64,000 nt of DNA, taken from Laguncularia racemosa (taxonomy: Eukaryota; Streptophyta; Magnoliopsida; Myrtales; Combretaceae). The notes beneath the pieces were generated by a model. That model worked only from the letters and a program-made list of their open reading frames with translations. It was not told the DNA's origin and did no database searches. The translations under genes and the position numbers were made by a program. This document shows positions 1 through 11,912 of this stretch, piece by piece (position 1 is the first letter of the stretch; each line of letters opens with the position of its first letter). The DNA lies in NCBI GenBank assembly GCA_037954665.1, contig JBBMOL010000250.1, positions 806,001 through 870,000 on the forward strand, written 5' to 3'.

Positions 1-1004
1 TTATTAAGTTATGTAATAGAGTCCAAGAAATTAAGTCCATTTCTTAATATGATATAAGGAGATTTGACTGAGAAGCTTAAATACGATTATTAGATTGACT
101 CTCTACTCCAACATCTTTCAAGTAGGTTCATACATTTATTTAGAATGGTTACAAGGCTTAAGCTATAACAAACCCATTAAGATAACCTTGAAAAGAGTAT
201 GCTTCATCTTATATGTTAATGACCAAAATAATTCAAGTGATGTTATCGAGTTCAACGATTTATAAATATCCGATCATACTTAAGACTTAAGAAGAAGTTA
301 GAGAAACGATATTCTTACAAGAAATCTTTGCTCTGAAAATAAAATAACTTATTTAATCAAACTGCAAGATCGATGTATTAGACCCTTTTTATCTATTATA
401 TATGCACTTGACATATTCAACCTAATCATTCTTTGTATTTATCATTCTCTTTAAGTCATCATTTTTACATCACTTTTTTAAAAAAAAAAAATTATGATAT
501 TCGATCAAGAATTTCATGAGAAGCCTATGCATGTTCTAAGAGTACTTTTAGGTCACATGTGTATCAATCTGGATTTTAGCAAATCATTGACAATAGCGTG
601 ACAGAGAAAAATATGAGTCATAAATTTGTTACGAGATGGGAAATATATATATAAGTTGTTTGCAAAAGCACCGCAGCACATCACATTTTTTCACCTTTCA
701 CATATACATGTCATAAGATTTATGTTATATATAGTATCCTCTATATTTATATGTACATAAATCCCACCCATATGACTACGGGTTTATAATCCACTACCAT
801 ATTCATCTTTAATTGGAACTTTGTCTGGATTGTTTTATCACGATTCGCACCAAATACCGGTTAGATTAAAACATATTCAATCCTCTGTTGATATGCTGTC
901 TACCAATCAGAGAGCAAAAGCTCTCAAGCTCTTAACTCCTCGGCCTCGGACAAAATTGTTCTCTCCGACCGGACTGCTCTCTCCAACGGTCCAATCAGGT
1001 TAGT

Positions 1005-1028
1005 TCTCTCTCTCTCTCTCTCTCTCTC
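1005..1028. repeat. (CT)n microsatellite
   Basis: About twelve CT units in a row, in the region upstream of the PORR gene. Confidence 0.9.
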
Positions 1029-1650
1029 CCTTCCCGTTTTGGCCAAAATCCTCTATATAGTCAATTACTTGATTCAAGGAGAAGGCTGCTCCTTAACAAT
1101 CTTACTATCCTTGTAATGCTCACAACCTGTTTGATTTAAGTAGAAGGTTGTCAATATACTCATGCTCATAAACTGTTTGATAACTGTTTCAAATACATAG
1201 TTCCACATGTCAAATGTTGTCACAATTAAAATATGAATTATGTTTCGATGTTTTGTTCACTTCAGATCAACCCCAGTTCGACCCCTTCTTCCTGACTCCC
1301 GGTCGCCCTCCGATCCATGTCTGACGAGGTTGCTATTTAGTGATCGACGTGAGTGCCCACCAAATATTTTGAACTTGTTCCGAACAAGTGGCCGCTCGTC
1401 AGTAGAACCATTATGGCAATACTCGAAATTTAGTAGCATATACATTTCTCCATTCTATGTAAAATGAGCAAACTCTTACACTAGCATTACAGATTAGAGC
1501 TGACACGTCAAAAATAAATAAATAAATAAATAACAAATCTGGATATATGTTGCTTCACGATATAAAGAAAAATTGCTTGGACAAATACAAGGATATGTCA
1601 TATGAGAAGTAAAATTTACAATAGAAAGACTTTTCACGTAGAGTTGGGGT

Positions 1651-1670
1651 GGGGGGGGGGGGGGGGGGGG
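1651..1670. repeat. Homopolymer tract of 20 G
   Basis: Twenty consecutive G, preceded by GTTGGGGT and followed by TGGTGGG. A second 20-G tract lies in an intron of the aquaporin gene at 16903-16922. Confidence 0.9.
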
Positions 1671-2552
1671 TGGTGGGAAGGTAAAAATCTAGGAAAAGTG
1701 CAAATTTGTCCACTCTGTATCTTCTTTCATAGAGATGAAACACATTAGTCAACTGGAAAGTAAAAATGTGAAAAGAAAAGGAATTATGTCATTCTGCTGA
1801 TAATGTTACAAGGTCAGGATTGGAGAAATTCACAAAAAAGAACAAGGAAAAGGAGTTGGAAGAGAATTACATTTCAGCATTATATGATTCTTTGAGCTTT
1901 TGATTTTATGGACAATGTTTGCCCAATTGTTCCCCAGCTGCTTGTATAAGATGCACCTTCAAACTTCTCTCCTTCTCCTGATCAATATGCATGTTGATAA
2001 TGATAATGGATTCTTACGTGTCATAGAATTCAATCGATTCATACATCATGTTGTTTTGTTGCACATGCTTTATTACTTAATTAGGTAGTCTTGATTACAC
2101 TATTTATTCAAAACTTAGTTCAGATTGGATAGATAGTATTCATTCATTTGATTATTAATTTGTCTATAATCCAAGCTGCCATCTCGGAAGATTGGTATTC
2201 TGAAATTGTTGATTTCCATATGGGAATATAATTATAGAATTGGTTTCATAAGGGAATATTCGGTGTGGTGAGGTGCTTTCCCAGCAATGTGGAATGTTGG
2301 GGACGTTGCATTGGTGAGCAGCCTTATCGTCGCATTTTGCAAAGAGGCTGTTTCTGCACCTTGAACCATACTTTATCAGTCACCATTTGGAGCGGCTTTG
2401 ACAATCTCACTCTGATAATACGCAATTAGTATTGCATTATAATGTTTTGACCTTGTGTGTTTATGTGAACTAATATTTGAATCTAAGTGTTGAGACAAAA
2501 TCTCCTCATTTCAGGTGCTGTTTTACGGAAAAAAAAAAAGAAGAGTATTGAA

Positions 2553-3803
2553 ATGAGTAAGTACGTGTTTGTTGCACGCTTAAATTATGGCAATCATGCT
2601 CTGCCATCACACTTGTATGTTCTTAGAAGCTTTTCTCTCTGGTCGATGAAGAAGGATCCTGAACTTGAATCAGCACTTTCCCGGAACCGCAGATGGATAG
2701 TTAATAATCAGATTAAGAACATAATACTTAGATGTCCCAAACAAGTCGCACCCGTCAAGTTTCTGCAAAAGAAATTCAAGACTCTTGATCTTCAAGGGAA
2801 CGCCCTTAATTGGCTTAAAAAGTATCCCTGTTGCTTTGATGTCTATCTAAAGGGTGATGAATACTATTGTCAGTTGACCAAACAGATGATGTATCTTGTA
2901 GACGAGGAAGAGTCAATTAAGGAAGCACAAGAACCAGTATTTGCAGAACGGTTGGCAAAGTTGTTAATGATGAGCAGAAATCAGAGGCTTAATGTTGTGA
3001 AACTCAACGAACTGAAGCGGAATTTTGGGTTTCCTGATGATTATGTACTCAGGATTGTGCCAAAATATGGAGACTCTTTCCGGCTCATCAATCACAGTGG
3101 AAGAAAGAGTTCCATGGAGATTGAGCTTGTATCTTGGAACCCTGACTTAGCAGTCTCTTCTGTTGAAGCCTTGGCTGGCCAAAAGGGTTCTGAACCAAGT
3201 TTTTCTTGCTCACTACCTTCAACCTGGGTGAAATCATGGCAGAGATTCAATGAATTTAATTCAATGCCCTATGTTTCTCCTTATTCGGACCCAATAGGAT
3301 TACTGGAAGGATCAAAAGAAATGGAGAAGAGGATCGTGGGCTTGGTGCATGAGGTTCTTTCATTGACATTATGGAAAAAGGCATCAATCATAAAGCTGGG
3401 TCATTTTAGAAGGGAGTTCCTGCTTCCCGAAAAACTGAATGTTCTGCTTCTTAAGCACCCTGGCATTTTCTACATATCCAACAGATATCAAATTTACACT
3501 ATCCTTCTAAGAGAGGGATATAAGGGTTCAGAGTTGATCAATAAGGATCCCCTTGTAGTTGTGAAGGAGCGATTTGGGGAATTGATGCAAGAAGGACTGC
3601 ATGAACGTAACAGGAGGAATCATTTGGCTAATTTAGAAAGAAAAAAGAAGAATGGCATGCTATTGGGTGGGGTGGAAAAAAAGATGATTAGGAGTGATGA
3701 AGTTTCTGAAGAAGATGACCAAAGAGGTAAACTAGGTGGTTTGTTTGATCCAGAAGAGAGGAAACGGTTTTTTAAAGTTCTCTTTGATGACAATACTTCT
3801 TAA
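2553..3803 (+). CDS. PORR-domain organelle RNA-binding protein (WTF1-like)
   Basis: A 416-residue protein encoded by one uninterrupted exon. It belongs to the plant organelle RNA recognition (PORR, formerly DUF860) family, whose members bind group II intron RNA in chloroplasts or mitochondria and promote splicing. The family signature is clear: KKDPELESALSRNRRW near residues 33-48, then the VNNQIKNIILRCP stretch, LQKKFKTLDLQGNALNWLKKYP, and the later block KLGHFRREFLLPEKLNVLLLKHPGIFYIS (given in parts). The basic, acid-poor N-terminus with the LRSFSLWS stretch is compatible with an organelle transit peptide. The start at 2553 is preferred over an in-frame ATG at 2487, because the 2487 frame crosses a poly-A tract and a likely 3' splice site (AG at 2513-2514). 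The tail is rich in Lys, Arg and Glu. The gene ends about 540 bases before a copia element. Which organelle and which introns it serves cannot be read from the sequence. Confidence 0.9.
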   Translation: MSKYVFVARLNYGNHALPSHLYVLRSFSLWSMKKDPELESALSRNRRWIVNNQIKNIILRCPKQVAPVKFLQKKFKTLDLQGNALNWLKKYPCCFDVYLKGDEYYCQLTKQMMYLVDEEESIKEAQEPVFAERLAKLLMMSRNQRLNVVKLNELKRNFGFPDDYVLRIVPKYGDSFRLINHSGRKSSMEIELVSWNPDLAVSSVEALAGQKGSEPSFSCSLPSTWVKSWQRFNEFNSMPYVSPYSDPIGLLEGSKEMEKRIVGLVHEVLSLTLWKKASIIKLGHFRREFLLPEKLNVLLLKHPGIFYISNRYQIYTILLREGYKGSELINKDPLVVVKERFGELMQEGLHERNRRNHLANLERKKKNGMLLGGVEKKMIRSDEVSEEDDQRGKLGGLFDPEERKRFFKVLFDDNTS

Positions 3804-4340
3804 TGGAGGTAGGTTGTCATGAATCTTCTTTGAGCCTTTTGTGTTTGTGTATCTGTGCTTTCTGCTGGTTGCTTGTTGGCGAAAAATTCTAGTAACTTTC
3901 TTCTTTTATTTATCTAGATCCATGCATCCAGTGTATTGTTAAAGCAAACAAAGGACCAAGAGAAAAATTGTAGAAAGGATTCTGCAAGGAGAGATCCAAT
4001 CTGAGTTACAAACTGGTATAATGGGCATTAATGAATGTAGAAGGAAAAGGAAATTCAGAATTGGTTTTGAATTTGAAACTGCTTGCACAGAGGCTATTGG
4101 TCTCAATCGTCCTTCTAAGTGGTAGAGTTGCTGACTACGGGATATGGGAATGTACTTTAGATGACGGGTTTTGTAATGTTTTGAAATACTGGAAGGTGTT
4201 GTGTTTCTCCTTGGACTGAATGGAAAAATAGGTTCGACGTCAGAGGGAGCCCTTTCGGAACTGAGCTAGTCTCCATGTATCCATTTCACATCTCTTGTAT
4301 GTGGTTATGGAGGTCTTTTCTCAATTTCATCTGTTGTCTA
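3804..4340 (+). other. 3' flank of the PORR gene
   Basis: Probable 3' untranslated region and short spacer before the copia LTR. A GAGGTAGGT at 3806-3814 and a pyrimidine-rich ATTTATCTAG near 3910 could delimit a 3'-UTR intron, but this is weak. No other gene is seen. Confidence 0.4.
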
Positions 4341-4504
4341 TGTTATGATATTTGTTATTATTATATGATGTAAATAAAGATAGAAAGTGGGATCCTTTTT
4401 ATTTGATTTACTTTCCTTTTTTGGATTCTTTTATCTTATATATACAAATGTATCAAATTACTCAAGGAAATAAGATTAATATTTTTCTCTCACCTTGGAT
4501 AACA
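4341..4504 (+). repeat. 5' LTR of outer copia element
   Basis: Pairs with 11913-12059. Shared blocks include GATGTAAATAA, GGATCCTTTTTATTT and TGTATCAAATTAC. TG..CA ends are present as TGTTAT..ATAACA. Confidence 0.85.
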
Positions 4505-4516
4505 TGGTATTAGAGC
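4505..4516 (+). promoter_or_regulatory. Primer binding site of outer copia element
   Basis: TGGTATTAGAGC lies directly after the LTR. It differs at one base from TGGTATCAGAGC, the plant initiator methionine tRNA complement used by most copia elements. Confidence 0.85.
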
Positions 4517-4619
4517 CCTAAAAAGAAAGAAAACCGTATTTCTTTTGGTTCAAAATATACACCGATAATTTTTAGGTTATCTCTATCATCTTATCCGTAG
4601 TCAACATATGCCAACGAGG

Positions 4620-5171
4620 AAGGAGTGTCACCCGTTGTTTGTGCTCATTTTGAATTAGTTCATTTCGATGTATGGGGGGGCTTGTCTAATGATGTCTTAA
4701 ACTAGATTCAAATATTTTGTTACTTTTGTTGATGACTACTCTCGTATGTCTTAGTTGTATTTGATGAAAAATCATTTTGGGTTGCTTTCTCATTTTTGTG
4801 CTTTTTGTGCCAAGGTTAAAACTTAGTTTAATATTTTGATACAGATACTGCAAAGTGATAATGCCAAAGAATACTTATCTGAATCTTTTCAATCTTATAT
4901 GATTTGAAATGGCATTATTCATCAAACTTCTTGTATAGATACACCATCTCAGAATAGGGATACTGAGAGAAAGAATAGATATTTGCTTGAGACTGTTAGA
5001 GATCTAGTATTTCAAATGCGTGTTCCCAAACATTTTTGGGTTAATGCAGTATCTATAGCTTGTTTTCTAATTAATTATATGCCTTCATATGCTCTTAATG
5101 GTAAGACTCCTTATCATACTCTTTTTTTGAATGGATCTTTGTTTCCTATTGAACCAAAGATATTTAGCTAT
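4620..5171 (+). pseudogene. Integrase remnant of outer copia element
   Basis: Broken frames read as copia integrase. A SDNAKEYLSESFQSY stretch corresponds to the second catalytic Asp region. It is followed by a TPSQNRDTERKNRYLLETVR segment (canonical TPQQNGVAERKNRHLLE) and by HFWVNAVSIACFLINYMPS. Several in-frame stops occur. The reading continues after the nested insert at 10111. Confidence 0.85.
5167..5171. repeat. Target-site duplication GCTAT (left copy)
   Basis: GCTAT at 5167-5171 is repeated exactly at 10106-10110, flanking the nested copia element. Confidence 0.92.
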
Positions 5172-5320
5172 TGTTAAAAGGGGGAAAAATAGAGAGAGAA
5201 GAGAAACCTTAATCTTATTATTTTACAAATATTATACTGTATAAGTATTCATATACGTATACAAGCTTAGTACTCTATTGACTAAGCTATGTGGGACTAA
5301 TGTACATATATCATTTAACA
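5172..5320 (-). repeat. 3' LTR of nested copia element
   Basis: 149 bp; matches 9956-10105 with nine transitions and one single-base indel by eye. Ends TGTTAA..TTAACA. Confidence 0.93.
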
Positions 5321-5333
5321 CTCTCCCTTAAGC
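5321..5333 (-). promoter_or_regulatory. Polypurine tract of nested copia element
   Basis: On the minus strand CTTAAGGGAGAG directly precedes the 3' LTR; this is the usual plus-strand priming site. Confidence 0.8.
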
Positions 5334-7396
5334 TAGAGCATATAAATCATATACACCAAGCTTGTTACAAATATACCCAATATAAGAACTCCTAAGAGAT
5401 TTAGTCAAAATATCAACCAATTAATCATTTGAGTTAACATGATTAATGATAATACAGCTAGAGATGATCTTCTCTCGAATGAAGTGACAACCAATCTTTA
5501 TATGTTTAGTTCTCTTATGAAAGACTGAATTAGAGGATATATGTAATGTAACTTGATTATTACAAATTAGTTTCATTTATGATATTTCACAAAATTTTAA
5601 CTCCTAAAGTAACTGTTTCAACCAAATAAGCTCACAAGTTGCTCAGGCCATAGGACGGTATTTTGCTTCTGCACTAATCTAGCCACAACATCTTGCTTCT
5701 TACTTTTCCATGATATTAGGTTACCTCCAATCAGCACACAGTAACCTAAGGTAGATCGTCTATCATATGGAGAACTTGCCTAATCAGCATCACAATATCC
5801 AATTACTTGGGAATGACCCTAATCTTCATATAGTAGGCCTCTACTTAGAGCATTCTTAATATATTTAAGAATCCTGACAACTGCATTCCAATGACTATTA
5901 CAAGGTAATTGGAGAAACTGACTAACAACACTAACCACAAAGGATATATCAAGTCGAGTGATAATATGATAACTAAGTCTACCAACCAACCGACGCTATC
6001 TACTAGGATCTTCAAATAATTCCCCCTACCTATCCTGGTAACAATTTCACATTAGGATCTATTGAAGAATCTATAGTCTTATAATTGAGCATCTTAGTTT
6101 CTTCCAAAAGATCTAAAGCCTATTTTCTTTGGGAAATAACTTTACCAAAACTGGATTGAGCCACTTCAATACCAAGGAAGTACCTTAACAAGCCAAGATC
6201 TTTAGTCTAAATTCTTGAAAAGATATGCTTTCAAGTCAGTAATACCATCCTGATCGTTACTAATTATGACAATATCATCTATATAGACAATTAAGTAAAT
6301 ACATCTCCTCTTAGATGTGTGCTTATAAAACACTGAATGATCAGATGAACTACGAGTCATACCAAACTCTATAACCACAGTATTGAACTGGCCAAACCAA
6401 GCACAACGAAACTGTTTCAACCCATAAAGTGAGCGACGGAGTTTACATACCAGATTAGACTCCCCTTGAGCAACAAAGCTAGGCAGTTGCTCTACATAAA
6501 TCTCTTCTTAGAGTTCACCATGAAGAAAGGCATTTTTTATGTCCAACTGGTATAAAGGCCAGTGTTTCATAGCTACAATAGATAGAAACAAGTGAACAGA
6601 TGGCATCTTAGCAACAGGAGAAAAAGTATCGAGATAGTCCAAACCATACACCTGAGTATAACCCTTGGCAACCAATCGAGCCTTAAGCCGATCAACATGA
6701 CCATCAGAACTAACTTTTACAGCATAAACCCATTGACACCTAACTAAAGACTTTCTAGGAGGTAAAGGGACCAAGTTCCAAGTATCATTAATATGTAAGG
6801 CAGTCATCGCCTCTACCATTGCTTGTGTCCATCCTAGATCTAAAAGTGCCTTACTCACATTTTTAGGAACAAAAACAGAAGATAAAGATGAAACAACATT
6901 GCAATAAGATGGGGACAACTGACGATAACTGAGAAAATTATATATAGGGAGGGGATTACAAGTAGAACGATTACCTTTTTGGAGAGCGATTGGAAGGTTT
7001 GCTTTAAAGAGTTTCTCAATCGAGGGAGGCATTGGATCGGAATGTGAGTCAGTAGGAGCATCTGAAGGAGGTAGAGATTCTAAGGAGAGTAGGTTTCGAG
7101 AGCGTCGATGGTATACCTGCAATGGTGAAGGGGAAGAACCAGAGTCAGAGATAAGAGGAACAGACTCAGGAATGGCAGGGACATACTCAAGAAGAGTTAA
7201 TTGAGATGGACTAGGTAAAACCTCAGACATAGAACTATCTGATGATGATGAGGAATAGAAGGGAGAAAATTCAAAGAAAGTGACATCAGGAGATAAATAA
7301 TAATGACGAGTAATGGAAGAAAAGCACTTGTAACTTTTTTTTAAGTTTGGAGTAACCAAGAAAAATACACTTAATAGATCGAGTTGAGAGTTTATC
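5334..7396 (-). pseudogene. Reverse transcriptase and RNase H of nested copia element
   Basis: Minus-strand reading gives the copia RT core: WVYAVKVSSDGHVDRLKARL, VAKGYTQVYGLDYLDTFSPV and LYQLDIKNAFLHGEL, then after a stop VCKLRRSLYGLKQ and the catalytic VYIDDIVI. Further left, degenerate RNase H text follows (ISAEAKYRPMA, ATCELIWLKQLL, HKRTKHIKIGCHFIREK). The first long block is open from about 7443 to 6508. Stops and frameshifts separate the rest, so no complete polymerase can be made. Confidence 0.88.
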
Positions 7397-8053
7397 CTAA
7401 CTAGAAAACATATCGTGAATAAAGCATGTGCAACCAAAGACATGAAGGGGAAGAGTGTACAATGATTGATCAGGGAATAAGATAGTGTGAGGAATTTTGT
7501 ACTGAAGGATAGAGGAAGGCATTATGTTAATGAGATAACATGCAGTAAGTACAACATTAGCACAAAAACGAGTAGGAACATGGTGATGCAAAAGAAGTGT
7601 GTGAGCAGTCTCGATTAAATGTCAATTTTTACATTCACCAACACCATTTTGTTAAGGTGTGTAAGTATAAGAAGATTGATGTAAAATTCCATGGGATGAC
7701 ATAAATTGAGTAGAAAAATACTCAAAAGCATTATCACTATGCAAAACTTGTACAGATGTATTAAACTGAGTTTTGATTTCAAGACAAAAAGACTCAAAAA
7801 TAGCAAATGGTTCAGAACAACTTTTTATTAAATATAACCAAGTACATCGAGAATAGTCATCAATAAAGGTAACAAAATATTGAAAACCTAAAATAGAGAT
7901 AACACGACTAGGACCCCAAATATCTAAATGAACTATAGAAAAAGGAGATGCAGTCCGATTATTGACTATCTTGGGAAACGAAGTTCTAGATTGTTTTCCA
8001 AGTTGACATGACTCACACTCTAAAGTAGATAAATGCAATAAGTAAGGAACCAT
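7397..8053 (-). pseudogene. Integrase of nested copia element
   Basis: The reading frame 8053-7652 gives CESCQLGKQSRTSF (the HHCC zinc region tail), then FSIVHLDIWGPS, YFVTFIDDYSRCTWLY and VLHSDNAFEYFS, which carry the expected catalytic Asp residues. The next frame (7591-7397) gives RFCANVVLTACYLINIMPSS and HVFGCTCFIHD. A frameshift or stop near 7650 breaks the domain. Confidence 0.9.
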
Positions 8054-9495
8054 CTTCTAAAGTTTAGCAAAACTAGGATGGCCCAACCGATTGTGGAGAA
8101 GAGTTTGAGAGACTATAGCAGAACATGTAATAGAAGAAGCTAGTGACTTATTAATGTAGTAAAGCAGCCCTTGTGACTCACATCCTGTGGCAATCGTCTA
8201 TCCCGTATTGAGGTCCTAGAAAATAACAAAATAAGGATCAAATTTAATAAAACAGTTTAGTTCATGGTAATTTTATTAACAAAGACAAGACTAAAAGGAC
8301 AATGGAGAATATAAAGAACATGTTCCAATGGTAGAGATGGTAAGGGTTGAGCACTACCCATTGCTTTGGAAACTGTATGTGAACCATTTGCTACAGTTAC
8401 TGATGGTAATGAGGTAGATTCAACAAAATGAGAAAACAGTTGAAGATTACTAGAAATATGTTAAGAAGCACTAGAATCAACCACCCACTGGCTTAAAGAA
8501 GAAGGCTGAGTGAGACACGCAACAAATTTACTAGTATGAGCAAAGGAAGTAGTAAAAGATGATGACTGCTTTGAAGCTTGATACTGAAGATAATTTTTTA
8601 GATCAGCTCCTGTGAGTAGAAGAGAGTCCTAATGTTGTTCTTCAAACGATGCAGAATTAGTATTCTGAATGATGTTAGCACGTAGAGGACGTCTATGTAA
8701 CTTGTGGCATTTGTCTTTAGTATGTCCCTACCAATGACAATAAGTACATCTAGAACAATCTCCCCTATTTTTTCCATGATCTCCACCTTGTGCTTCTCTT
8801 GAATTTATTCAAGCTCTAGGAGCCACATGAGAAGCAAAAGCTAAATTGTCCACAAGAGGAAAACCATGTAAAGGTGCATTAGGGATGGATGAGACACGAA
8901 GAAGGTGAGAGAAAACTTCATCTATAGATGGTACAATAGGACAAGCCAATATTTGATCATGAATTGGAGCAAGATCAGGACCGAACATAGAAAGAATGTA
9001 GACCATAAAGAATTTGTCCCTCTAAGCTAAATCATTATTGAGAGACTGACTGGGAGGAAGCAGAGAGTTATAATTAGCCTTAATAGATGCCTATCTCCCA
9101 AGAAAATCAGAAATAGACATACCCGACTATCTCAAATTAAGCAAGATAGAAGTTACCAAATACAGACATTGTATGTCATTAGTATAAAGAGTCTTTACTT
9201 AAATCCATACATCATAGCATGTGCAATAATGATTGTAAATTGGATAAAGAGAAGAATCAATGGATTGCCATAGAAGACTCAATAATAAAGCATCGGCTCT
9301 TATCTAATTATTTCTATTTTCCTTCTCCACATCTTCTACTTTAGTGGTCAAGTGGTCCTGTAAACCTTAACCCATACACGATAACTCGACTAATGTAGAC
9401 TAAGATAAATAATTTGAACTGCCTGCAATGGTAGGAGATGGAGATAATAAGCTGGAAAAGGGATTAGTTTCTGATGAGGAACTATCATAAGCCAT
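8054..9495 (-). pseudogene. gag and protease of nested copia element
   Basis: A likely gag start at 9495 reads MAYDSSSSETNPFSSLLSPS, then stops follow. Further in, the zinc knuckle CTYCHW*GHTKDKC keeps the CX2CX4HX4C spacing but contains a stop. The protease active-site region reads WVVDSSAS*HISSN where copia elements have W-DSGA-DH, so the key Gly is changed to Ser and the following Asp lost. The whole gag-protease stretch is inactive. Confidence 0.8.
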
Positions 9496-9943
9496 ATTGG
9501 ATTGAGGGAACAACTCAAAAAGAATGAAAAAAGGTGAAAAGAACAAACACACGGCGGTGGTCAGCGGGGGTCAACGGTGGTCGACAATGAATAGTGGTGG
9601 TTGACGGTGGGCGAAGGCAAACAAAGGCGGAAGAGGACGGTATTGTTGTTCTATGCCTTAATAAAGTAAAACAATCAATGTGAACCATCAAATGATCAGA
9701 TATAGTGGACAGTAGCGGCACGTGGCGGCGTATAGAGGATCTTCCGACAGCAAGACTTTTGGGATATGACACCAGAGAAGAGAGGATCGCGATAATATGA
9801 TCGGATTTCAAATCTGACACTTGAAAGATAGTGAACAGTGGTGGTTGACAGTGTCCGCCACCAAAATTAGGGTTTGTGTTTAGGCAATTTACGGTTAGGG
9901 TTTATGTTTAGGATTTAGATGATCTAGGGTTTCTCATTCCTTA
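9496..9943 (-). other. Untranslated leader of nested copia element
   Basis: Stretch between the primer binding site and the gag start. Relatively GC-rich, with repeated GGTGGTCGAC-like text. The open frame here shows no recognisable domain. Confidence 0.5.
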
Positions 9944-9955
9944 GCTCTAATACCA
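9944..9955 (-). promoter_or_regulatory. Primer binding site of nested copia element
   Basis: Minus strand reads TGGTATTAGAGC directly after the 5' LTR, identical to the primer site of the outer element. Confidence 0.88.
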
Positions 9956-10105
9956 TGTTAAAAGGAGGAAAAAATAGAGAGAGAAGAGAAACCTTAATCT
10001 TATTATTTTACAAATATTGTACTATACAAGTATTTATATACATATACAAGCTTGGTACTCTATTGATTAAGCTATGTAGGACTAATGTACATATATCATT
10101 TAACA
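9956..10105 (-). repeat. 5' LTR of nested copia element
   Basis: 150 bp partner of 5172-5320, adjacent to the primer binding site. Confidence 0.93.
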
Positions 10106-10110
10106 GCTAT
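10106..10110. repeat. Target-site duplication GCTAT (right copy)
   Basis: Exact repeat of 5167-5171. Confidence 0.92.
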
Positions 10111-11912
10111 ACTTGTATTGTTCGAGATGTTCACCCTAAGGTTACAAAACTCAATCCAAAATCATTGAAATGTATTTTTCTTGGGTATTCTCATGTTCAA
10201 AAGGGATATAGATGCTATTGTCCTAACCTTGATAGGTATCTTGTATAAGCTAATGTCACTTTTCTTGAAAATACACCTTTCAAGTCTATTCTCGTAGATA
10301 GCGTACCTTGAAGCAACTCCTGATACATGTCCTAAACTAGCCCATTCATCGTCAGATCCGATTTCAAATGATCATCTTCCCATTACCCTTTACAAAGGTA
10401 AGCACCAATGTACTTACCCAATTTCTTCTTTTGTGTCCTATAATCACTTACCAGCCTCCTCTTTTTCTTTTATTGCATCTCTTAACTCTATTTCTATTCC
10501 TAAAACCGTTCATGAAGCTTTATCCCATCCTAGCTAGCGTAATTCCATGATAGAGGAGATGGCTTTATAAAAATGGTACTTGAGATTTGGTAAAATTACT
10601 AACGGGGAAGAAGGCTATTGGATGTAAATGGGTTTTTTCAATTAAACTCCGATGGATCCATTGCTTGGTTGAAAGCTTATCTTGTTGTTAAAGGGTAAGC
10701 CTAGACTTATGAAGTAGATTATTCTGACACTTTTTCACTTATTGCTAAGTTAATATATGTCTAGTTATTTATTTCTAGAGTGACTGTTCATAATTGGCCT
10801 TTGCATTAATTAGATATCAAGAATGCTTTTTGCATGGCAATCATGAAGAGAAGTTTATATGAAGCAACTTCTAGGATTTGTTGCTCAGGGGGAGTTTGGA
10901 AAAGTTTATCATCTTTGTAAATCTTTGCAAGGATCAAAGTAGAGTCCTCATGCTTGGTTTGGATAATTTAGCCAAGCAGTTAAGAGATTTGGGATTCAGA
11001 AATGCACATCTGATCATTCTATTTTTTATAAACAGTCTAAGACTAGTATCATTTTGTTAGTGGTATATGTAGATGATATTGTCATTACTAGCAGTGATAC
11101 TGTAAGTATTTTAGCTCTTAAATCCCTTCTTCATAATCAATTTCAAATAAAAGATTTGGGGATGTTAAAATATTTTTTGAGTGTTGAGTTAACTAGAAGT
11201 AAGAAAGAATATTCTTTTCTCAAAGGAAATATATGCTTGACTTATTATCCAAAATGGGAAAATTGGGGACTAAAATATGTTATACTCCAATGGTTCCTAA
11301 TTTGCAACTCACAAGAGAAGGTAAGTTATTTGAGGATCCTAAGATATAGAAGATTGGTTGGAAAGTTGATTTATTTCACAATAACTCGTCCAAATGTTGC
11401 ATATTCAGTAGTGTTGTGAGTCAATACATGCCTTCTCCAACAGTTGATCATTGAGCAATTGTAAAGTAAATTTTATGCTATTTAAAAGGAGCTCCTAGAC
11501 ATGGTATTTTGTATAAAACCATGATCATACTAATGTTAAGTGTTTTTTAGATGTTGACTGGGTATAATCCAAGAAAAACTAGAGATCTACTTCTGGATAT
11601 TGTATTTTTGTTGGAGGAAATCTAATCTCATGGAAAAGTAATAAATAGAATGTTGTATCACGATCTAGTGTGGAATTAGAATATAGAGCTATGGCACAAC
11701 CAATGTGTGAAGTAATATGAATACATCAAATTTTAACAAAAGTAGGTCTCAAGACTTCACTAAAGGGTTAATTTCCATAGGGTTTGTGAAGACTAAATAA
11801 CAATTAGAAAACCTCTTTACAAAGGCTTTAAATGGAGCTCGAGTTAATTATCTTTATAACAAGCTGAGTAAGATTAATATCTATGCTCTAGCGTAAGGAG
11901 CTTAAGGAAGAG
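10111..11912 (+). pseudogene. Reverse transcriptase and RNase H remnants of outer copia element
   Basis: Continues the split integrase with VHPKVTKLNPKSLKCIFLGY. Degenerate RT text follows, including the catalytic VVYVDDIVITSS in the frame at 11054-11419, then LKYFLSVELTRSKKEYS and VGKLIYFTITRPNVAYSV. The RNase H region near 11580-11700 still reads RSTSGYCIFVGGNLISWKS and SRSSVELEYRAMA. Numerous stops are present. Confidence 0.85.

Larger units (their letters stand above)
1..2552. other. Intergenic DNA and probable 5' leader of the PORR gene
   Basis: No coding region can be supported; short open frames here lack recognisable similarity. The stretch is AT-rich with a CT microsatellite (1005-1028) and a G tract (1651-1670). 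Near its right end a pyrimidine-rich run followed by TTTCAG at 2509-2514 looks like a 3' splice site about 40 bases before the start codon of the PORR gene, so the leader of that gene may contain an intron. The promoter was not located. Confidence 0.5.
5172..10105 (-). mobile_element. Nested Ty1/copia retrotransposon (minus strand)
   Basis: A 4.93 kb element complete in structure. It has LTRs of 149 and 150 bp with TGTTAA..TTAACA ends, a perfect GCTAT target duplication, a primer binding site beside the right LTR and a polypurine tract beside the left LTR. On the minus strand the order is gag, protease, integrase, reverse transcriptase, RNase H, typical of copia. Each domain is recognisable but carries stops and frameshifts, so it is not autonomous. 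Its polypurine region resembles that of the element it inserted into, so both come from related lineages. By eye the two LTRs differ by nine substitutions and one indel. Confidence 0.94.

Noticed and set aside
2487..2552. Upstream ATG extending the PORR protein by 22 residues
   Set aside because: The extension crosses a likely 3' splice site and a poly-A tract coding only Lys; the ATG at 2553 is a better start.
9515..9820. 101-codon minus-strand open frame before gag in the nested copia
   Set aside because: Lies in the untranslated leader, low complexity, no known domain; the gag start at 9495 reads like real copia gag.
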